Shown here: positions 62,801 through 64,000 of the stretch, piece by piece | How positions within the stretch are numbered: the first letter of the stretch is position 1 | How the letters are laid out: every line of letters begins with the position of its first letter | From: Leptobrachium leishanense | Taxonomy: Eukaryota > Chordata > Amphibia > Anura > Megophryidae | Length of the DNA: 64,000 bases | Assembly: GCA_009667805.1 (NCBI GenBank) | Contig: CM019070.1 | Coordinates: forward strand, 57,664,735 to 57,728,734 | Direction: 5' to 3' | Position numbers and translations under genes: made by a program | Notes under the pieces: model-generated | The model's input: the letters and a program-made list of their open reading frames with translations, nothing else | The model's database searches: none | What the model was told of the DNA's origin: nothing

Positions 62801-62891
62801 TGTATTTTCCAGGCGTTTTGCAACCTTCGTATTGTAGGGTGTATGGATTATCACCATATCTTATGTGTGGTGTATCAATAATCACATCAGC
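41280..62891 (-). CDS. clca: CLCA-family gene, copy A (exons 3-14 of an expected 14; 5' end outside window)
   Basis: Joined exons, in transcription order: 62891-62741, 61984-61879, 59110-58927, 57701-57477, 56186-55962, 51949-51769, 51652-51546, 48646-48425, 48330-48060, 46914-46750, 45275-45039, 41839-41280. All have GT-AG borders and together give 878 codons including the TAG stop, with no internal stop. Order of domains: N-terminal CLCA domain with the zinc-protease motif [17 protein letters not shown] domain over exons 6-9; beta-sandwich region; fibronectin-III-like segment; Thr/Pro-rich stalk; one hydrophobic helix and a short basic tail. Family knowledge: CLCA proteins are secreted or membrane-tethered self-cleaving metalloproteases that modulate calcium-activated chloride current and mucus. 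The C-terminal helix suggests a type I membrane protein. Exons 1-2, with the signal peptide, must lie above 64000. Which vertebrate CLCA it matches cannot be decided by eye. Confidence 0.93.
41968..43911. mobile_element. Harbinger-like element, split by a hAT element
   Basis: CAGGGTTATTCAAATAGCTC start and GATTCTCTTTGAATAACCCT plus G end; ATA on both sides (41965-41967, 43912-43914). Without the hAT insertion it is about 870 bp. It lies in the last intron of CLCA copy A, itself within an L2-tail-like sequence (41880-41965, GCGCCAACAAGTTCCGTAGC). Confidence 0.85.
42105..43176. mobile_element. hAT element (TAGACATGTGCATTCG ends) nested in 41968-43911
   Basis: Ends TAGACATGTGCATTCGTTTT and GCACATGTCTA. 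Perfect 8-bp duplication CTGCACAT at 42097-42104 and 43177-43184; the empty site is known from the sister copy near 37190. Interior has repeats of GCAGGAGGATGTTCTATACA (42350-42570) and an inverted repeat around 42850-42950. Confidence 0.92.
44357..44481 (+). mobile_element. 5'-truncated SINE
   Basis: CCTTGGGCAAGACACCTAAC, then GAGAAATCTCAATGTATCCT and an A-rich tail. Same family as 24385-24582, without the tRNA head. Confidence 0.85.
44640..44901. mobile_element. Inverted-repeat MITE (AAGGCTGGCGGCACACGAGC ends)
   Basis: AAGGCTGGCGGCACACGAGC is matched by GCTCGTGTGCCGGGGGCCTT at the right. 262 bp, CpG-rich, inside the CLCA intron. Confidence 0.8.
45039..45275 (-). CDS. clca: CLCA copy A exon 13
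   Basis: 237 nt with a CAG acceptor and donor GTAAAT. It encodes [48 protein letters not shown] and [15 protein letters not shown]. The RTxSGGSFxLxNVP, KIIDLKA and LTWTAxGDD..D motifs start the fibronectin-III-like part. Confidence 0.92.
45956..46414. mobile_element. TTAA-flanked MITE
   Basis: 459 bp from TTAACCCCTTCACTAACG to AGTGAAAGGGTTAA. Contains GGCACCATCTGGTGCC (a perfect palindrome) and ATATCGAGATATCTC. A close copy lies at 50201-51021. Confidence 0.85.
46750..46914 (-). CDS. clca: CLCA copy A exon 12
   Basis: 165 nt with a CAG acceptor and donor GTAAAT. It encodes [32 protein letters not shown] and [11 protein letters not shown]. The D-I-I-K-N-D-G-V-Y and YVPGY motifs are typical of CLCA. 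Reading on past the donor gives non-homologous residues, which supports the chosen border. Confidence 0.92.
47190..47825 (+). mobile_element. L2-like LINE 3' fragment carrying a hAT MITE
   Basis: [20 protein letters not shown] then [14 protein letters not shown] is the LINE C-terminus (47280-47400); after the MITE, the 3' UTR has GTAAAGCGCTGCAGAAACTG and GGCGCTATATAAATG. Intronic in CLCA copy A. Confidence 0.82.
47541..47676. mobile_element. Palindromic hAT-type MITE
   Basis: GGGGTCAGCAACCTTGGCTC and its reverse complement ending CTGACCCCTG; long arms with CATCATGGGAGATATAGTTC. Flanks CTCTAGAC and CTTTAGAC match at 7 of 8 positions. 136 bp. Confidence 0.88.
48060..48330 (-). CDS. clca: CLCA copy A exon 11
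   Basis: 271 nt with a TAG acceptor and donor GTAATT. It starts [20 protein letters not shown] and includes [20 protein letters not shown] and [16 protein letters not shown]. This is the beta-sandwich region of the family. The next exon continues the [11 protein letters not shown] motif across the junction. Confidence 0.92.
48425..48646 (-). CDS. clca: CLCA copy A exon 10
   Basis: 222 nt with a CAG acceptor and donor GTAATT. It begins [20 protein letters not shown], then [19 protein letters not shown], and ends near [11 protein letters not shown]. The VxIDSTVGxxTFFLxTW block is diagnostic of CLCA proteins, directly after the VWA domain. Confidence 0.92.
49011..49929. mobile_element. Harbinger-like element, uninterrupted copy
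   Basis: 919 bp from CAGGGTTATCCAAAGAGATT to GGATCTCTTTGGATAACCCT plus G. TAA on both sides (49008-49010, 49930-49932). Reverse orientation relative to 37067-39763. Contains a short GGAGCCGAACA tandem run (49230-49280). Non-coding. Confidence 0.88.
50201..51021. mobile_element. TTAA-flanked MITE split by a LINE 3' end
   Basis: TTAACCCCTTTAATACCG start; right end GGTGAAGGGTTTAA. Outside the LINE insertion (50299-50644) it matches 45956-46414, including GGCACCATCTGGTGCC. Confidence 0.83.
50299..50644 (+). mobile_element. LINE 3' end, same family as 19262-20385
   Basis: Codes for the last residues ([20 protein letters not shown], then ECTCKHVT) and the 3' UTR ending CCTTCCTGGTAAAATCC with an ATAAATAAAT tail. 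Only about 350 bp, inserted in a TTAA MITE. Confidence 0.9.
51546..51652 (-). CDS. clca: CLCA copy A exon 9 (end of VWA domain)
   Basis: 107 nt with a TAG acceptor and donor GTGATG. It encodes [20 protein letters not shown] followed by [16 protein letters not shown], matching the LIDAFGAL-type segment that closes the CLCA VWA domain. Confidence 0.91.
51769..51949 (-). CDS. clca: CLCA copy A exon 8 (VWA domain)
   Basis: 181 nt with an AAG acceptor after a short T-rich tract and donor GTGAGA. It reads [20 protein letters not shown] and then [48 protein letters not shown] carries the distal MIDAS aspartate. The AAG acceptor is weaker than the others, but the frame and homology support it. Confidence 0.92.
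51974..52187 (+). mobile_element. Full-length tRNA-derived SINE
   Basis: Head with A-box-like TGGAGTAGAGGT and B box GTTTGAATCC (52039-52048), middle CTCTCCAGTAAGTGTCCTTG, tail ACTCAGTGTATCCTTCCTGG and an A run. It lies in the CLCA intron, about 25 bp upstream of exon 8 on the gene strand. Confidence 0.87.
52405..52690 (-). mobile_element. RTE/BovB-like LINE 3' fragment
   Basis: Minus strand: [40 protein letters not shown] and [19 protein letters not shown] is the C-terminal part of RTE/BovB reverse transcriptases (RRRGRQRxRWLDGITxxMxM, DREAWRxxVxGVxxxRTRL). The 3' end GGGTCGCGATGGGTCGGACG and CAACAACAATT also resembles the BovB end. 5'-truncated. Confidence 0.82.
52691..54126. other. Intron, unassigned repeat-like sequence
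   Basis: Contains a CATAATAATAATAATCAT run (52855-52880) and GAGGAAGTTGGTGTAGCCGA near 53237, reminiscent of retroelement ends. No frame or terminal repeats identified. Confidence 0.4.
54127..55441. mobile_element. hAT-type element with internal tandem repeat
   Basis: CAGGGGCAGACTAACCC start and GTCAGTCTACCCCTG end. Flanks CCCTGAGC and CCCTGGAC agree at 6 of 8 positions. The interior has five 55-bp repeats (54797-55045). No transposase. Confidence 0.78.
54797..55045. repeat. Tandem repeat, 55-bp unit, five copies
   Basis: GGAGCTCTGTGATA recurs at 54808, 54863, 54918 and 54973, with a variant at 55028; spacing is exactly 55 bp. Neighbouring words ACATAGCGCACATTACTGT vary between units. Confidence 0.92.
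55962..56186 (-). CDS. clca: CLCA copy A exon 7 (VWA domain)
   Basis: 225 nt with a CAG acceptor and donor GTAAGT. It begins [20 protein letters not shown] and includes [19 protein letters not shown] and [17 protein letters not shown]. The G-G-T-N-I-C segment supplies the MIDAS threonine. Both borders fall between codons. Confidence 0.93.
56322..57300. mobile_element. Inverted-repeat MITE (GGGGTTATTCA ends) carrying a SINE
   Basis: GGGGTTATTCAGAAATTATT at 56322 and GTGCTCAGTGAATAACCCC ending at 57300. Right end is related to 17211-17966. The SINE 56402-56600 lies inside. Confidence 0.7.
56402..56600 (+). mobile_element. tRNA-derived SINE
   Basis: GGTGGAGTAGAGTTAACATC head, GGGCTCAATCCC as B box, tail GAGAAATCTCAATGTATCCT and an A run. 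Same family as 51974-52187. Confidence 0.87.
57477..57701 (-). CDS. clca: CLCA copy A exon 6 (start of VWA domain)
   Basis: 225 nt, exactly 75 codons, with a CAG acceptor and donor GTGAAG. It starts [20 protein letters not shown] and runs through the family STWDII block to [20 protein letters not shown], ending GNTNL. The VWA metal site normally reads D-x-S-G-S; here it is D-V-S-G-N, so the third ligand serine is replaced by asparagine (codon AAC). Confidence 0.93.
57702..58926. other. CLCA copy A intron 5, nothing recognised
   Basis: No repeats with clear ends and no coding frame beyond chance length. Confidence 0.5.
58927..59110 (-). CDS. clca: CLCA copy A exon 5 (cysteine-rich)
   Basis: 184 nt with a CAG acceptor and donor GTGAGT. 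It encodes [20 protein letters not shown] and then [19 protein letters not shown] and [20 protein letters not shown]. The five cysteines and the SIMYMQ block match the cysteine-rich tail of the CLCA N-terminal domain. Confidence 0.92.
59111..60899. other. CLCA copy A intron 4 (part), nothing recognised
   Basis: No element ends or coding similarity recognised; TGTAACAGATCTTAGCACC at 59924 may start an LTR, but no matching end was confirmed. Confidence 0.4.
60900..61365. mobile_element. Probable MITE (GCGTTCGTCTGACTCCGGCC end)
   Basis: The right end resembles those at 16826 and 23513. CpG-rich interior with CACGCACACAAAACGC. The left end is degenerate. Confidence 0.45.
61398..61455 (-). pseudogene. 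Partial duplicate of CLCA exon 4 (3' half plus splice donor)
   Basis: On the minus strand this reads [26 protein letters not shown] sequence ([14 protein letters not shown], then ELKVEATR) followed by a GTATTT donor. It matches the second half of exon 4 at 61984-61879 closely, including the donor-side GAAGCAACAAG. The first half, with HEWAH, is absent and no acceptor stands directly before FDEY. It lies inside intron 4 in the same orientation. It may be a decayed exon duplication; an alternative 3' exon is possible but not supported by an acceptor. Confidence 0.75.
61879..61984 (-). CDS. clca: CLCA copy A exon 4 (zinc-protease motif)
   Basis: 106 nt with a CAG acceptor and donor GTACTT. It encodes [20 protein letters not shown] followed by [16 protein letters not shown]. 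The HExxHxxxGxxD pattern supplies the two zinc-binding histidines and the catalytic glutamate of the CLCA metalloprotease, all intact. A partial duplicate of this exon lies about 420 bp further along the gene (61455-61398). Confidence 0.94.
62450..62608. mobile_element. Short hAT-like MITE
   Basis: CAGGGCTCAAAATTTAAAG start and GGAAATTTTGAGGCCTG end; TTTATAT on both flanks. 159 bp within intron 3. Confidence 0.65.
62741..62891 (-). CDS. clca: CLCA copy A exon 3
   Basis: 151 nt, starting in phase 0 after a TAG acceptor and ending at donor GTAAAT. It reads [20 protein letters not shown] and, further on, [20 protein letters not shown]. This is the conserved YGDxPYTLQY and [10 protein letters not shown] block of the CLCA N-terminal domain. 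It is the most upstream exon of copy A in the window. Confidence 0.93.
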
Positions 62892-63195
62892 CTAATGAAG
62901 TAAAATAGAAATAAAATAAATACATACTAACATACTTTTACACTTTATAAAAACATTTTAGAATTATAAGCTTTGCTGCCTTTAACAAACCATCTACACC
63001 TTTCTGCTGTGAGGTGTTCCTGCTGGCAAAAGAATGGAAAATAACCAGGAGAACGTGAAGAAGATTGGTTGGTGGATGCTGGCATCTTTTTCATGGCATA
63101 TGGGACTATGATAATGCTATGGCAAGTTTAGTTAAGAAATACCCTGGGTCAGTACTTCACAAAAATTTCACACCCTGTGTAAGCAATAAAACAGT

Positions 63196-63722
63196 TACTG
63201 TAGATACTCGAGTATACAGCTAGATTTTGGTGACAAAGATCTACCTCAAAATTGGAGAGGTCGCGTTATATTCGAGACATCTGCATCGTGTGTAAAAAAA
63301 AAAAAGCCCCCAGAAACTTGATCATGGATCCCAGGTCTCAGTGACTAGCTTTGGATGAGCCTTCCTGCTAGAGTTGGAGGTCAAAAATTGACACCTCCCA
63401 GCGTGCTGGCTATTGGTGAATGATTCACGGTGTTGGTCATCTCGCTCCGCCGGCCATCTTATCGCAAGTAAGAAGATGGGTGGTTGGCGGCTTCATACTT
63501 AGTAACAGCTACAATCCTTCTAGAGCAGAGCATCCTGGCCTGAGGGGTTTCCTGACTGTGTTAAGAAAACCTGGAAGGATTTTAATGGTTTACCAGTACA
63601 GTATACTTTTATAATTTTGCTCCTCGCATTATATTCGAGTCTTGAGTATTCTCTCATTTCCATAATAAATCTCTATCCATCGCCTTATATTTGGGTCGCG
63701 CTATACTCGAGTATCTATGGTA
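63196..63722. mobile_element. MITE with TAGATACTCGAGTATA ends (mariner-like)
   Basis: TACTGTAGATACTCGAGTAT at 63196 and its near reverse complement ATACTCGAGTATCTATGGTA ending at 63722; TA at both borders fits a Tc1/mariner duplication. Non-coding, intron 2 of CLCA copy A. Confidence 0.75.
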
Positions 63723-63734
63723 CAGGTATTTAAA

Positions 63735-63830
63735 AATTGCTAAAAGTTCTGTAGCGCTGTACAATGGGTAACACATAATAACAAGTATAAATCTAAGTTA
63801 AACACACAGAACAGTAGGGGATAGGACAGT
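63735..63830. mobile_element. Short L2-tail-like fragment
   Basis: GTTCTGTAGCGCTGTACAAT and ACACACAGAACAGTAGGGGA recur from 41910-41950 and 43917-43935. Reverse orientation of an L2-type 3' end; incomplete. Confidence 0.5.
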
Positions 63831-64000
63831 CTATTCCCTATTTCTTACTCAAGCATGGGTAGAATTACATTTACAATTACTTATCAATATTTTATCACGT
63901 TCAGGCCATAAATCCTGATTATGTTTAATTACTGCTGTACTGAAGAATTATACAAGGCAATTGAATATAAGTGATATTTCTCTGTGAAGGTCTGAATACT

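Overview
The window is vertebrate nuclear DNA. The gene is a multi-exon CLCA gene with GT-AG introns, and the repeat content (Tc1, hAT, Harbinger-like and TTAA-flanked DNA transposons, CR1/L2-type LINEs, tRNA-SINEs, Ty3/gypsy chromoviruses) points to an amphibian, most likely a frog. The organism call is an inference from repeat style and CLCA similarity; no species is assigned.

Gene content: two CLCA-family (calcium-activated chloride channel regulator) genes lie head-to-tail on the minus strand. Copy A runs from 62891 down to 41280. Twelve exons (by family comparison exons 3-14) join in frame over 2634 nt, i.e. 877 codons plus stop; exons 1-2 lie beyond the right edge. It carries the HExxH metalloprotease motif, a von Willebrand A domain with an altered MIDAS motif, a fibronectin-III-like region, a mucin-like Thr/Pro stalk and a C-terminal membrane helix. 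Copy B begins at 18905 (exon 1 with signal peptide; exon 2 at 16129-15992). The rest of B would lie beyond the left edge, or the copy is truncated.

Layout: 1-14208 is a nest of transposons in what would be intron 2 of copy B. A Tc1 element (731-14208) is split by a minus-strand chromovirus (1857-13738), which is itself split by a plus-strand chromovirus (5325-11071); each LTR insertion has a perfect 5-bp target duplication. 14541-18905 holds MITEs and the two B exons. 18906-41279 is intergenic: LINEs, a TTAA-flanked element built of about 13 consecutive hairpins (22.05-22.70 kb), a 4.1-kb hAT element whose interior is a 21-bp minisatellite (26.2-29.8 kb), solo LTRs, a CR1-like LINE inside a Harbinger-like element, and a TTAA element ending one base from the stop codon of copy A. 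41280-64000 is copy A with transposon-filled introns.

The long open frames at 26-29.6 kb and the repetitive frames in the LTRs are products of tandem repeats whose unit length is a multiple of three, not genes. No rRNA, intact tRNA gene or CRISPR array was seen.
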